NCBI RefSeq assembly: GCF_014822185.1 | Contig: NZ_QVLR01000094.1 | Span: 1-64,000 of the forward strand | DNA: 64,000 bases | Direction: 5' to 3' | Source of the DNA: Azoarcus sp. Aa7 | GTDB lineage: Bacteria > Pseudomonadota > Gammaproteobacteria > Burkholderiales > Rhodocyclaceae | In this document: positions 43,315 through 53,069 of the stretch, one piece after another | Layout: each line of letters opens with the position of its first letter | Numbering within the stretch: position 1 is the stretch's first letter | Program-made: the position numbers and the translations under genes | The notes under the pieces: generated by a model | Told to the model about the DNA's origin: nothing | Databases searched by the model: none | The model's input: only the letters and a program-made list of their open reading frames with translations

Positions 43315-46182
43315 ATGAGTTTGCGCTGGAACTACCCCGGAGCCCGCTGGTGGAAGTTTGACTTCCACACGCATACACCTGCCTCCAAGGACACTGGCGC
43401 TTGGCGGACCGCTATCGGTACGCCTCAGGAACTGACGCCGGAGGCTTGGCTGCTCAAGTACATGGCAGCCGAGATTGATTGCGTCGCAGTTACTGACCAC
43501 AACAGCGGCGACTGGATCGACAAGCTGAAGTCCGCGTATGCCGGGATGAAGCTGGCGGCCAAGGCTGGGACACCACCGGTCGGCTTCCGCGAGCTACATC
43601 TGTTTCCTGGTGTGGAAATTTCCGTTCAAGGCGGTATCCACTTGCTGGCGATTTTTGATCCAACAGCCAACTCAGCAACCATCGCGAGCGTGTTGGGTGG
43701 TGTGGGCTTTCCTGCGCACCTGCATGGAGAGACTGACGACAAGGACGGAGCTGCCATCACCAGAGACTCATTGCTGCATGTGATTGAGGAGGTGCAGCGC
43801 TGTGGGGGTATAGCCATTCCTGCTCATGTCGATGATGCAGGAAAGGGACTGCTCCGACTATTGCCGGGATCAAGAAGCTGTGTTCTTGAGGCCGCAATGG
43901 TCAAGCAGGCGCTCCAAGCGTCGGGTTTGCTGGCTCTGGAATGGAAGGCTAACAACGCAGTCTACCCATCGATCTGGGACGAACTAAAGCCAAATCTTGC
44001 CAGTGTGGCGGGCAGCGATTGCCATAGCTTTCAAGGTTCGGCCGTGCCCGGGTCGCGCTTCACTTGGATCAAGATGGCTTCTCCTAGCTTGGAAGGCTTG
44101 CGCCTCGCCTTGCTGGACGGGCAAGGTATGTCAGTTCGTCGCAGTGACGACGGCGACGACTTCAAGCCGCTTAAAAGGCCTGAGCATTTCATCGAATCCA
44201 TCGAGGTCCATGACGCTCGATTTATGGGACGGCGCAAGCCTGCGGTGGTCGCCTGCAATCCTTACTTCAACGCGCTGATTGGTGGTCGCGGAACGGGTAA
44301 ATCGACCGTGGTGCACGCCTTGCGATTGGCATATCGGCGAGAGAAAGAGATTCCCTCTGGCTCGGAGGCTGGTCAGACCTTTGCCCGATTTAGCAAGGTT
44401 GCTAAGAGTCGTGTCGATGAGGGGGGGCTGCGCCCTGAGACCCAAATTTGCGCTCAGGTCAGCCGGGACGGCACCAGTTACCGCCTGATCTGGCGACAAG
44501 ATGGCCAAGGCCATGTCGTCGAGGAGTGGGACGACACGGCTGCGGCGTTCAAGCCATCAAGCAGCCAAGCGATCAGCGAACAGCGCTTCCCAATTCGGTT
44601 GTTCAGCCAGGGGCAAATTGCAGCATTGGCAGGTGACAGCCAGCAAGCCTTGTTGAAGGTAATTGATGATGCGGCTGGCACTGGTACGCAGCAAGCTGTA
44701 TTTGACGAGGCCAAGCAAGCCTTCTTTGCAACGCGTGCTCAGATGCGCGAACTGGATGGCAAGCTGCGCGCCCGTGATGCACTGGGACTGAGCCTGCAGG
44801 ACGTTCAGCGCAAGCTCGCGCGCTTCGAAGGGGCGGACCATGCTGCGGTGCTGAAAAACTATCAGCGGACCAGTCGGCAAAGCCGTGAGGTTGAGCGTCA
44901 GTTCGAGAGCGCGACAGACCTGGCAACACGACTGAAAGTATTTGCGCAGGAATTGCTGGCCGAAGATTTGCCCGATGGACTCTTCGACCCAGCCGCCGAC
45001 GCGCCTGCGCTGCACGTGATCCAGAAACTTCAAGCTGCCATCGCCACGGTGCGCTCAGAAGTCGAACGCGCGGCCACGAGCCTCGACGAACAGAGCCGTG
45101 TACTCCAGACGGAGTTGGGCATTTCTAGCTGGACGGCACAGGCTGCCGACGCGAAGGCCGCCTATGACAAGCTGAAGGCTGACCTGCAGCAACAGGGCGT
45201 CAACGATCCAAGTGAGTACGGACGACTTGTCCAGGAAAAGCAGCGTCTGGACACCGAAGTCAAGCGCCTGGATGCGTTGCAGAAGCAGCGTGACAGTCTC
45301 AAAGACAAAGCGATGGAGCAACTTGAAGAAGTCCGCGCGGCACGGCAAGCGGTCAGCGCCCGCCGAGTGCAATTCTTGCAGCCCACGCTCGAAGGCAACC
45401 CGTATGTGCGGATGGCCCTCATCCCGTATGGCCGGGATGCGCGTGCCATCGAACGATCACTGAGAGACTTGCTCGGCGCGGCTGAAGGCAAGTACACAGA
45501 TGATCTGTATCTCGAAGCTCAGGACGATGTACAAGCGAAGGGGGCGGTGGCCGACCTTCTGCTGGCTTCGGAACTCACAGAGAGGGTCGGAGAATGGGAC
45601 ACACCCTCATTTGAAACCGCCATCCAGGCGCTGAAAAGGCGCCTCGTCTCGGCATGCAAGGCGAACGGTGACTTCGGCGGATGGTTCAACAAGTTCTTGA
45701 AGGCGGAAGCGGAAAAACGCCCGGAGTTCGTCGATCACATCCTTTGCTGGTTCCCCGAAGACGGACTGCAAGTGGAGTACAGCCGAAAGGGCGATGGTCG
45801 TGATTTCCAGTCGATTGGTCAGGCGTCCGCCGGGCAGCGCGCTGCCGCCATGCTGGCTTTCCTGTTGGCCCATGGCAGCGAACCGTTGGTACTTGATCAA
45901 CCTGAAGATGATCTGGATAACCATCTGATCTATGGCCTGGTGGTTCAGCAGATTCGCTCAAACAAGCTGCGTCGTCAGCTCATCATCGTGACCCACAACC
46001 CGAACATCGTCGTGAATGGCGATGCTGAGTTGATCCATGTGCTGGACTTCAACAACCAGTGCTTCGTCAAGCAAACGGGTTCGCTCCAAGACCTGACGAT
46101 GCGCGACGAAGTTTGCCAAGTGATGGAGGGTGGCAAGGAGGCCTTCGAGCGCCGCTATCAACGACTGGGAAGGGAGGTCTGA
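43315..46182 (+). CDS. PHP phosphoesterase fused to SMC-like ATPase (TrlF-like)
   Basis: 955-residue fusion. N-terminal PHP domain with metal-binding motifs KFDFHTHTPASKD (His18, His20), AVTDHNSGDW (Asp61-His62), LFPGVEISV, IAIPAHVDDAG and AGSDCHSFQG. It is followed by an ABC/SMC-like ATPase: Walker A IGGRGTGKSTVVHAL at ~322; a long central helical, coiled-coil-like section (residues ~470-730); then LVLDQPEDDLDNHLIYGLVV (signature/Walker B) and LIIVTHNPNIVVNGDAELI (H-loop). This layout matches proteins catalogued as TrlF-type and linked to defence islands. The start follows GGAGGATTTTT. It is 74 bp after res. A nuclease or nucleotide phosphatase gated by the ATPase is the likely activity. Confidence 0.85.
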   Translation: MSLRWNYPGARWWKFDFHTHTPASKDTGAWRTAIGTPQELTPEAWLLKYMAAEIDCVAVTDHNSGDWIDKLKSAYAGMKLAAKAGTPPVGFRELHLFPGVEISVQGGIHLLAIFDPTANSATIASVLGGVGFPAHLHGETDDKDGAAITRDSLLHVIEEVQRCGGIAIPAHVDDAGKGLLRLLPGSRSCVLEAAMVKQALQASGLLALEWKANNAVYPSIWDELKPNLASVAGSDCHSFQGSAVPGSRFTWIKMASPSLEGLRLALLDGQGMSVRRSDDGDDFKPLKRPEHFIESIEVHDARFMGRRKPAVVACNPYFNALIGGRGTGKSTVVHALRLAYRREKEIPSGSEAGQTFARFSKVAKSRVDEGGLRPETQICAQVSRDGTSYRLIWRQDGQGHVVEEWDDTAAAFKPSSSQAISEQRFPIRLFSQGQIAALAGDSQQALLKVIDDAAGTGTQQAVFDEAKQAFFATRAQMRELDGKLRARDALGLSLQDVQRKLARFEGADHAAVLKNYQRTSRQSREVERQFESATDLATRLKVFAQELLAEDLPDGLFDPAADAPALHVIQKLQAAIATVRSEVERAATSLDEQSRVLQTELGISSWTAQAADAKAAYDKLKADLQQQGVNDPSEYGRLVQEKQRLDTEVKRLDALQKQRDSLKDKAMEQLEEVRAARQAVSARRVQFLQPTLEGNPYVRMALIPYGRDARAIERSLRDLLGAAEGKYTDDLYLEAQDDVQAKGAVADLLLASELTERVGEWDTPSFETAIQALKRRLVSACKANGDFGGWFNKFLKAEAEKRPEFVDHILCWFPEDGLQVEYSRKGDGRDFQSIGQASAGQRAAAMLAFLLAHGSEPLVLDQPEDDLDNHLIYGLVVQQIRSNKLRRQLIIVTHNPNIVVNGDAELIHVLDFNNQCFVKQTGSLQDLTMRDEVCQVMEGGKEAFERRYQRLGREV

Positions 46183-46183
46183 A

Positions 46184-47458
46184 GTGTTCGATAACGTTGC
46201 TGACTTGCTCGAAAAAATCCGCCTTGGAGAAGACTCCTTCCTTGAGCTCAAGGAAGTGCGCTTTGCCGGACTACGCGTGAATGCCCCACATCGCGACTCG
46301 CTTGCCGATGAACTGGCAGCATTTGCGAATGGGCGAGGCGGTGTGTGCGTACTGGGCGTAGATGATTCACGTGAGGTACTCGGCGTGCCACTGGACCGCC
46401 TTGACTTGGTCGAGGACTTTGTCCGGCAACTTTGCCTGGACAGCATCAACCCACCCCTCGCGCCAGTGATTGAACGCTTGACACTACCAAGCAGTACTGG
46501 CGAACAGTTGCCAGTGCTGAAAGTTGATGTGTCGGGAAGTTTGTTTGTACACAGAAGTCCTGGGGGGTATTTTCACCGTGTCGGCAGTGCCAAGCGCGAG
46601 ATGGCCCCCGACTATTTGGCTCGTTTGTTCCAGCAACGTAGTCAGGCCCGCATCATCCGCTTCGACGAGCAGCCGGTACCAGGGGCAACGCTCGACGATT
46701 TGGCTGACCACCTGTGGCAGCGCTTTGCCAGTGCCCGCATCCAAGACGCCAGGGACGTGTTGCTGGACAAACTCGCGATGGCTAGGCCCGACGCCGATCG
46801 CACGGTTCGGCCGACCATCGCCGGGGTCTTAATGGCGAGTCCTGATCCTCGCCGCTGGCTGCCCAATGCATTCATTCAAGCGGTGGCCTATAGGGGAACG
46901 GATGTGCTACCTCAAGGTGATGCTGCCTACCAGATAGATGCTCAAGACATCTCCGGCCCGCTGGATGCTCAGGTGCTCGCTGCTTGCCACTTCGTCAAGA
47001 AGAACATGCAAGTTTTTGCCAGCAAGCAGGAAGGACGGCACGACCTACCGCAGTACGACCTGACTGCAGTATTTGAGGCGTTGGTCAATGCTGTGGCTCA
47101 CCGGGATTACTCGATCCATGGCGCGAAAATAAGACTGCGCATGTTTGCAGACCGGCTTGAGCTCTATTCGCCTGGAGCCATCCCCAACACCATGACCGTT
47201 GAAAGCCTGCCCTACAGGCAAGCGGCACGGAACGAGGCGATTACCAGCTTGCTCGCAAAGTGCACCGTCCCGGGCGGAGATCAGGAATTCACAGGCCGCA
47301 GCGCGATGATGGATAAACGAGGGGAAGGCGTACAGATCATTCTGGACAGCAGCGAACGCTTGGCGGGTAAGCGTCCAATTTTCAGTTTGGTGGACGAGTC
47401 GGAGCTGTTGCTCGTTATTCCTGCTGCCATACCTCCTGGTTATGAACGGCAGCAGTAG
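46184..47458 (+). CDS. AlbA_2 (Schlafen-like) ATP-binding protein with HATPase-like C-terminus
   Basis: 424-residue protein. N-terminal AlbA_2/AAA_4 domain (DSFLELKEVRFAGLRVNAPH, ELAAFANGRGGVCVLGVDDS, residues ~14-75), and C-terminal HATPase_c_4-type region (FEALVNAVAHRDYSIHGAKI, RLELYSPGAIPNTM, KRGEGVQIILDSSERLAGKR). The start is GTG at 46184, one base after the PHP-ATPase stop, with GGGAGG just upstream, so the two are coupled. Members of this family are labelled transcription regulators, but many sit in defence loci, and the pairing with the PHP-ATPase suggests a two-protein defence unit. Confidence 0.82.
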   Translation: MFDNVADLLEKIRLGEDSFLELKEVRFAGLRVNAPHRDSLADELAAFANGRGGVCVLGVDDSREVLGVPLDRLDLVEDFVRQLCLDSINPPLAPVIERLTLPSSTGEQLPVLKVDVSGSLFVHRSPGGYFHRVGSAKREMAPDYLARLFQQRSQARIIRFDEQPVPGATLDDLADHLWQRFASARIQDARDVLLDKLAMARPDADRTVRPTIAGVLMASPDPRRWLPNAFIQAVAYRGTDVLPQGDAAYQIDAQDISGPLDAQVLAACHFVKKNMQVFASKQEGRHDLPQYDLTAVFEALVNAVAHRDYSIHGAKIRLRMFADRLELYSPGAIPNTMTVESLPYRQAARNEAITSLLAKCTVPGGDQEFTGRSAMMDKRGEGVQIILDSSERLAGKRPIFSLVDESELLLVIPAAIPPGYERQQ

Positions 47459-47894
47459 TGCGCACCGCAGCCGTTCGGTCCGTGGGAGCTCAACGACCGT
47501 TGCGGCCGAATTGTGTGCATCGCGCTGTACGGCAGCTTTCTCAGTGGCGGTGCGCTCCAACTGCGATTGTGCAGAACAGACGAGCGGTAGCAGTTGTCCG
47601 GGTTCGGCCGGCCGCGGCGTTCTCCCCTGCACCGCTATCCATCTCGCTACGATCCGGCTGGGTCGCGATCGGCTTCTGCGCTTGCACACACCTCCCGACC
47701 TCACAGAGCTCGCGCGACAGCAACGCCTCAAGTCGCTCTCCTGCGTAGCGACAGCCCGCAAATCGTCGGTCGCGCCTTCGCTTGGCAATGATCGGCGTGC
47801 CCGTATTCAGATTGCCTGCATCGCCCCGGATGCGCCACGGACTGTCGATGCAGCCGGAATACCAGGAGGCCTGATACCGGCCGCGCCTGCGAGA
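47459..47894. other. Intergenic region, no feature recognised
   Basis: 436 bp between the defence island and the convergent betA gene. Composition rises back to the window's usual GC level. No gene, hairpin terminator or repeat was found that I can support; the island's right border may lie in here. Confidence 0.4.
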
Positions 47895-49607
47895 TCAGGC
47901 AGCCGTGCACCGCGGCTCGGCCGCGCTGCGCTTGGGGCGCCCGCGCACCGGGGCGTTGCCGGCCACGTAGTAAGGTGCGTTGCTGCGCTCCAGCGGCTTG
48001 CGCCCGCGGATGCGGTCGGCGATCTTCTCGCCGATCATGATGGTGGTGGCGTTGAGGTTGCCGGTGATGATCTCCGGCATGATCGAGGCATCGACGACGC
48101 GCAGCCCCTCCAGGCCGTGTACGCGGCCCTGACCATCGACCACCGCCATGTCGTCCTCCCCCATCTTGCACGAGCACGAGGGGTGGAAGGCGGTCTCCGC
48201 ATGCGCGCGCACGAAGGCGTCGAGTTCGGCGTCGCTCACGAGCTCGGGGCCGGGGCTGAGTTCCCGGCCGCGGTACGGATCGAGCGCCGGCTGGTTCATG
48301 ATTTCGCGGGTGATGCGGATGGCGTCGCGGAACTCCTGCCAGTCCTGCTCGGTGCTCATGTAGTTGAACAGGATGCTCGGGTGCTGGCGCGGGTCCCTCG
48401 ATTTCACGTGAACATGCCCGCGGCTCGGGGAGCGCATCGAGCCGACATGCGCCTGGAAGCCGTGCTCATGCACCGCGTTGCTGCCGTTGTAGTTGATCGC
48501 GACCGGCAGGAAGTGGAACTGGATGTTCGGCCACTCGAACGCCGGCCGGGTGCGGATGAAGCCGCCGGCCTCGAACTGGTTGCTGGCGCCGACGCCCGTA
48601 CCCTTGAACAGCCACTGCGCGCCGATCGCCGGCTGGTTCCACGTCTTGAGCGCCGGGTACAGCGACACCGGCTCCTTGCAGGCGTACTGCAGGTACATCT
48701 CCAGGTGGTCCTGCAGGTTGGCACCGACCCCGGGCAGGTCGTGGACGACCTTGATGTCGAGACTGCGCAAGAGCGATGCGGGGCCGACCCCGGAGCGCTG
48801 CAGGATCTGCGGCGAGGCGATCGCGCCCGCGCACAGCAGGACCTCGCGACGCGCGTGCACGGTGATCGCCTGGCTGCTGTCGCCCGGCAGGTAGGCGACG
48901 CCCGTCGCGCGCTTGCCGCTGAAGAGGATGCGGTCGGTGAGCGCGTGCGTGACGATGCTGAGGTTGGGCCGCTCGCGCGCCTGGTCGAGGTAGCCGCGCG
49001 CGGTGCTGGAGCGGCGCCCTTGCGGGGTCACGGTGCGGTCCATCGGCCCGAATCCTTCCTGCTGGTAGCCGTTGAGGTCGTCGGTGCCGGGGAAGCCTGC
49101 CTGTACGCCGGCCTCGACCATCGCGTGGAAAAGCGGGTTGTTGCCCGGCTTCGGTGTGGTGACGCTGACCGGACCGTCGGCGCCGTGGTAGTCGTCGGCC
49201 CCGGTGTCCCGCGACTCGGCCTTGCGGAAGTAGGGCAGGCAGTCGAGATAGGTCCAGTCCTCCAGACCCCCGGCCTTGGCCCAGTTGTCGAAATCCAGCG
49301 CGTTGCCACGGATGTAGCACATGCCGTTGATCAACGACGAGCCGCCCAGACCCTTGCCCCGCCCGCACTCCATGCGCCGATTGTTCATGTGCGGCTCGGG
49401 CTCGGTCTCGTACGCCCAGTTGTAGCGCCGGCCCTGCAGCGGGTAGGCGAGCGCCGCCGGCATCTGGGTACGGAAGTCCTGGCGGTAGTCGGGGCCGCCC
49501 GCCTCCAGCAGCAGCACGCTGACGTCGGCGTCCTCGGTCAGGCGAGCGGCGAGCACGTTGCCGGCGGAGCCGGCACCGATGATGATGTAGTCGTATTCTT
49601 GCTTCAT
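47895..49607 (-). CDS. betA: Choline dehydrogenase
   Basis: 570-residue GMC flavoprotein oxidising choline to betaine aldehyde (and partly to betaine), membrane-associated. FAD motif [18 protein letters not shown] at the N-terminus, GMC signatures [20 protein letters not shown] and [20 protein letters not shown], and C-terminal [20 protein letters not shown] with the catalytic His region. A short Arg/Ala-rich tail ends the protein. It is 19 bp after betB on the same strand. BetA and BetB supply betaine from choline taken up by the ABC system encoded upstream. Confidence 0.95.
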   Translation of the reverse strand: MKQEYDYIIIGAGSAGNVLAARLTEDADVSVLLLEAGGPDYRQDFRTQMPAALAYPLQGRRYNWAYETEPEPHMNNRRMECGRGKGLGGSSLINGMCYIRGNALDFDNWAKAGGLEDWTYLDCLPYFRKAESRDTGADDYHGADGPVSVTTPKPGNNPLFHAMVEAGVQAGFPGTDDLNGYQQEGFGPMDRTVTPQGRRSSTARGYLDQARERPNLSIVTHALTDRILFSGKRATGVAYLPGDSSQAITVHARREVLLCAGAIASPQILQRSGVGPASLLRSLDIKVVHDLPGVGANLQDHLEMYLQYACKEPVSLYPALKTWNQPAIGAQWLFKGTGVGASNQFEAGGFIRTRPAFEWPNIQFHFLPVAINYNGSNAVHEHGFQAHVGSMRSPSRGHVHVKSRDPRQHPSILFNYMSTEQDWQEFRDAIRITREIMNQPALDPYRGRELSPGPELVSDAELDAFVRAHAETAFHPSCSCKMGEDDMAVVDGQGRVHGLEGLRVVDASIMPEIITGNLNATTIMIGEKIADRIRGRKPLERSNAPYYVAGNAPVRGRPKRSAAEPRCTAA

Positions 49608-49626
49608 TTTCTTCGTCCTCTGGAAG

Positions 49627-51099
49627 TCAGAACGCCGAGTGGAACTCGCCCAGTTCGACCTGCACCGACTTCAGGCGCGTGTAATGCTCCAGCGTGGTGA
49701 GGCCGTTCTCGCGACCGACGCCGGACTGCTTGTAGCCGCCCACCGGCATCTCGGCGGGCGATTCGCCCCAGGTGTTGATCCAGCAGATGCCGGCCTCCAG
49801 GCGATGGATGATCCGGTGCGCACGGGTCACATCGCGGGTCACGACGCCGGCCGCGAGGCCGTAATCGGTATCGTTGGCGCGGCGAATCGCTTCCTCCTCG
49901 CTGTCATAGGCCAGGATGCACATCACCGGGCCGAAGATCTCCTCGCGGACGATGGTCATCGCGTCGGCGCAGTCGGTGAACACCGTGGGGGCCACGTAGG
50001 CGCCACGGCCGCATTCGCCGGAAGTGACCTGCACGCCGCCGCACAGCAGACGCGCACCTTCGGCGCGGCCCTTCGCGATGTAGCCGAGCACCTTGTCCAT
50101 ATGATTGAAGCTCACCAGCGGACCGAAGTTGGTGCTTTCGTGCAGCGGGTCGCCGACGCGGATGCGCTCCACGCGTGCCAGCACGCGCGCCTCGAAATCG
50201 CCCTGCAGGACGCGCGGCACGAACACCCGCGTGCCATTGGTGCACACCTGGCCCGAGCTGAAGAAGTTGGCCATCACCGCGATATCGGCGGCGCGGTCGA
50301 GGTCGGCGTCGTCGCACACGACCAGCGGCGACTTGCCGCCGAGCTCCATGGTCACCTCCTTGAGCGTCGAGCCCGAGGCGGCGGCCATCACCTTCTTACC
50401 CGTGACGGTGCCCCCGGTGAAGGAAATCTTGGCGATGCGCGGGTGCTCGGTCAACCACTGGCCGACCTCGCGACCACTGCCGGTGAGCACGTTGAAGACG
50501 CCGTCCGGCAGGCCCGCCTCGGAGTAGATCTCGGCGAGTTTGAGGGCGGTGAGCGGGGTGACCTCGCTGGGCTTGAAGATCATCGCGTTGCCCGCGGCCA
50601 GCGCCGGCGCGGACTTCCACAGGGCGATCTGGATCGGGTAGTTCCAGGCCCCGATGCCGGCGACCACACCGAGCGGTTCGCGGCGCGTGTAGACGAAGCT
50701 CGTCTCCCGCAGCGGGATCTGCGCGCCTTCGATGGCCGGTGCCAGGCCGGCGTAGTATTCCAGCACGTCCGCGCCGGTTGCGATGTCCACGCTGCGCGTC
50801 TCGGCCAGAGGCTTGCCGGTGTCCAGGGTCTCGAGCTCGGCCAGCTCATCGTTGCGCTGGCGCAGAATGTCCACCGCCCGGCGCAGGATGCGCGAACGCT
50901 GCATGGCAGTCATTGCTGCCCATGTCTTCTGCCCCGCGACGGCGCTTCTTACCGCGTGATCCACGTCAGCCTGGCTTGCGTGCTGCACGCGAGCCAGGAC
51001 CTCGCCGTTGGCGGGGTTGACGGTGTCGAAGGTGGCACCGCTTGTGGCCGGCACGTGGCGGCCGTCGATGTAGAGCTGCTGTTCGTTGAAACGGGGCAT
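49627..51099 (-). CDS. betB: Betaine aldehyde dehydrogenase
   Basis: 490-residue NAD(P)-dependent aldehyde dehydrogenase producing glycine betaine. Catalytic Cys286 in [18 protein letters not shown] and Glu252 in [12 protein letters not shown]; cofactor region [20 protein letters not shown] and [16 protein letters not shown]. Length equals E. coli BetB (490). The ATG at 51099 lacks a strong site but matches the family N-terminus ([19 protein letters not shown]). First gene of the betBA pair; betI lies upstream in the same direction but is separated by a terminator and REP-like elements. Confidence 0.96.
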   Translation of the reverse strand: MPRFNEQQLYIDGRHVPATSGATFDTVNPANGEVLARVQHASQADVDHAVRSAVAGQKTWAAMTAMQRSRILRRAVDILRQRNDELAELETLDTGKPLAETRSVDIATGADVLEYYAGLAPAIEGAQIPLRETSFVYTRREPLGVVAGIGAWNYPIQIALWKSAPALAAGNAMIFKPSEVTPLTALKLAEIYSEAGLPDGVFNVLTGSGREVGQWLTEHPRIAKISFTGGTVTGKKVMAAASGSTLKEVTMELGGKSPLVVCDDADLDRAADIAVMANFFSSGQVCTNGTRVFVPRVLQGDFEARVLARVERIRVGDPLHESTNFGPLVSFNHMDKVLGYIAKGRAEGARLLCGGVQVTSGECGRGAYVAPTVFTDCADAMTIVREEIFGPVMCILAYDSEEEAIRRANDTDYGLAAGVVTRDVTRAHRIIHRLEAGICWINTWGESPAEMPVGGYKQSGVGRENGLTTLEHYTRLKSVQVELGEFHSAF

Positions 51100-51190
51100 G
51101 GCGACTCCTCTGATCGGGTGTCCGCGCCGCGCTGTGCACGGTGCGGGATCTCGACGCCAAGGCTACGTGCTGAGGATTTGATGCTCAGCC

Positions 51191-51234
51191 AAAAAAACGA
51201 CTGGGGTGGTTCTGCACGCGACCACCCCCGGTCG
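51191..51234 (-). terminator. Terminator of betI
   Basis: On the minus strand a long hairpin (arms 51221-51234 and 51198-51210, CGACCGGGGGTGGT against ACCACCCCAGTCG, one bulge) runs into TTTTTTT (51191-51197). It separates betI from betB, so betBA must have its own promoter in the remaining ~90 bp, where a GCTGAG/CTCAGC hairpin is also seen (51168-51189 area). Confidence 0.85.
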
Positions 51235-51321
51235 GCGAGGGAACAGTGGCGACCGACCCGGCAAAAAGGAGGAGGTTGCAGCCTCAGGTCAATCGCAGAA
51301 TTGTTCGTGAAGGCACGGATC

Positions 51322-51419
51322 TGTAGGGTGGGAGGAGCGCAAGCGCATCCCACCACGCGGCGCTCGGGCCGATTCCGACGGCCGAAATGGCGGGATTCGC
51401 TGCGCTGCTCCCGCCCTAC
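51322..51419. repeat. Pair of REP-like elements in inverted orientation
   Basis: Element 1 (51322-51354) begins TGTAGGGTGGGAGGAGCGCA; element 2 (51389-51419) is the same sequence family on the other strand, ending CTGCTCCCGCCCTAC. A third copy is at 19190-19217. Each is an imperfect palindrome with GGGYGGGA/TCCCRCC arms, and the pair can form one larger stem. Typical of intergenic repeats. Confidence 0.75.
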
Positions 51420-51487
51420 GGGAGTGCGTGCGACGGCCCTGGTACAACCTCTGCCGTTGCCGCAGAAGGCGGTTTACGAGGGGGTGC

Positions 51488-52075
51488 TCAGGCCTTGGCC
51501 AGTTGCAGATCGACGTACTCGTAGGCGATCTGCAGCGCCTGCCCGGTATCGAAGGCCTTGCCCGAAAGCGCGCCGCGCAGCCACAGGCCGTCGATCAATG
51601 CCGCGAGGCCGCGGGCAGCAGCGCGTGCCTGGGCCAGTGGCAGCGCCCGGCGGAACTCGCCGCACAGGTTCGAGTAGAGGCGGCGGTCATTGATCCGCTG
51701 CAAGCGCTGCAGCAAGGGGTGGTGCATGCTGCTGGCCCAGAAGGCGAGCCAGGTCTTCATCGCTGCGCCGCTCACCTGGCTGGTATCGAAGTTACCTTCG
51801 ATGATCGCTCGCAGATGGGCGCGCGGGCCCGGGTCGGACAGGGCCGCCCGGCGGGAGCGCACGCCCTCGCCGAGCGCCTGCATCAGGTGGCGCATGGTCG
51901 CCTCGATCAGCCCGTTCTTGTCACGGAAGTAGTGGCTGATGATGCCATTCGACACCCCTGCGAGGCGTGCGATGTAGGCGATGCTGGCGTCGCCCAGGCC
52001 GACCTCGTCGACCGCCTTGAGCGTTGCGTCGATAAGCTGCGAGCGGCGGATCGGCTGCATTCCGACCTTGGGCAT
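51488..52075 (-). CDS. betI: TetR-family repressor BetI
   Basis: 195-residue repressor of choline genes that releases DNA when choline is present. N-terminal [23 protein letters not shown], then [20 protein letters not shown] with the BetI-typical SHYF recognition helix; C-terminal ligand domain with W-rich [18 protein letters not shown]. Length matches E. coli BetI (195). A palindrome 49-66 bp upstream (52124-52141) fits autoregulation. Unlike E. coli, where betI leads betIBA, a terminator follows betI here. Confidence 0.94.
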   Translation of the reverse strand: MPKVGMQPIRRSQLIDATLKAVDEVGLGDASIAYIARLAGVSNGIISHYFRDKNGLIEATMRHLMQALGEGVRSRRAALSDPGPRAHLRAIIEGNFDTSQVSGAAMKTWLAFWASSMHHPLLQRLQRINDRRLYSNLCGEFRRALPLAQARAAARGLAALIDGLWLRGALSGKAFDTGQALQIAYEYVDLQLAKA

Positions 52076-52123
52076 GAATTCCTCGAATTGGGGGACAGGA
52101 AGGCGGGAGTCTGAAGCGTTTAC

Positions 52124-52141
52124 ATTGAACAGACAATCAAT
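52124..52141. promoter_or_regulatory. Candidate BetI operator upstream of betI
   Basis: ATTGAACAGACAATCAAT: outer arms ATTGA/TCAAT are exact complements. From memory, BetI sites are ATTGAAC-GTTCAAT-like palindromes, so this is a plausible, slightly expanded version. Its position about 50 bp before the start fits autorepression. Confidence 0.5.
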
Positions 52142-52232
52142 ATCCGTGCAGCCCAGCCCGACAAGCGGGACGTGGGCTGCACAGGAGGAGCGCGCGGAAG
52201 CTTGCGCGGGGCGAGACTTCGAACGCGGGGTG

Positions 52233-53069
52233 TCAGGCCTTCCTTTCTTGCCCCACGCCGAAGCTTTCGGTGAGCCGGTCGAGAATGATCGCGAGCAGCA
52301 CGACGGCCAGTCCCGACTCGAAGCCGAGCCCGATATCGAGGCGTGCGATGCTGGTCAGCACGTCGTTGCCGAGCCCGCCCGCGCCCACCATCGAAGCGAT
52401 GATGACCATCGACAGCGCCATCATGATGGTCTGGTTGATCCCGGCCATGATGGAAGGCAGGGCCCCGGGAATCTGCACCTTGAACAGCAGTTGGCGCGGC
52501 GAGCAACCGAAGGTGATGCCCGCCTCGACCTGCTCGCTGTTGACCTGGCGGATGCCGAGACTCGTCAACCGCACGACCGGCGGCATCGCGAAGATCACGG
52601 TCGCCAGCACGCCGGGCACCTTGCCCAGACCGAACAGCATCGCCGCCGGAATCAGATACACGAAGGCCGGCATCGTCTGCATGAAGTCCAGGCTGGGCCG
52701 CACGAAGGACGCCGCGAGCTTGCTCTTCGCCGTCCAGATGCCGAGCGGCACGCCCACCATCAGGCTGATCAGCGTCGCGGAGATCACCAGCGCCAGCGTG
52801 GCCATCGTCGCGTTCCAGAACCCGGTGCCGACGATCACCCCGGATGCGGCGACGCAGAACAGGCCGAAGCGCCAGCCCACGCGCCAGAACGCCAACGCGG
52901 TCAGCGCCAGCACCAGCAACCAGCTGGGGATGAGCAGAAGGCCGTTCTCGACGAGTTCGGTCAGGCTGCCGACCAGCGCGCCGATGGCGCCGAAGGTGCC
53001 GCTGTCGTTATCCAGAAGGAAATTGACCACTTGGTCGGCCCACTCGCCGATCGGTAGAAAGTCAGACAT
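52233..53069 (-). CDS. proW: Choline/betaine ABC transporter permease (ProW/ChoW-like)
   Basis: 278-residue inner-membrane permease with 6-7 hydrophobic segments. The permease coupling loop region is [20 protein letters not shown], followed by [20 protein letters not shown] (typical of ProW/OpuAB). N-terminal amphipathic stretch [20 protein letters not shown]. The start overlaps proV by 8 bp, so the two are coupled. It completes the ABC transporter with ProV (upstream) and the binding protein at 55868 on the opposite strand. The 157 bp to betI holds the candidate BetI operator. Confidence 0.94.
   Translation of the reverse strand: MSDFLPIGEWADQVVNFLLDNDSGTFGAIGALVGSLTELVENGLLLIPSWLLVLALTALAFWRVGWRFGLFCVAASGVIVGTGFWNATMATLALVISATLISLMVGVPLGIWTAKSKLAASFVRPSLDFMQTMPAFVYLIPAAMLFGLGKVPGVLATVIFAMPPVVRLTSLGIRQVNSEQVEAGITFGCSPRQLLFKVQIPGALPSIMAGINQTIMMALSMVIIASMVGAGGLGNDVLTSIARLDIGLGFESGLAVVLLAIILDRLTESFGVGQERKA

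Noticed and set aside
47442-49700. Long open frame (752 codons) opposite betA, and similar long frames opposite other genes
   Set aside because: GC-rich DNA leaves long open antisense frames. Its translation is His/Arg/Val-rich with no motifs, while betA on the other strand has all GMC signatures.
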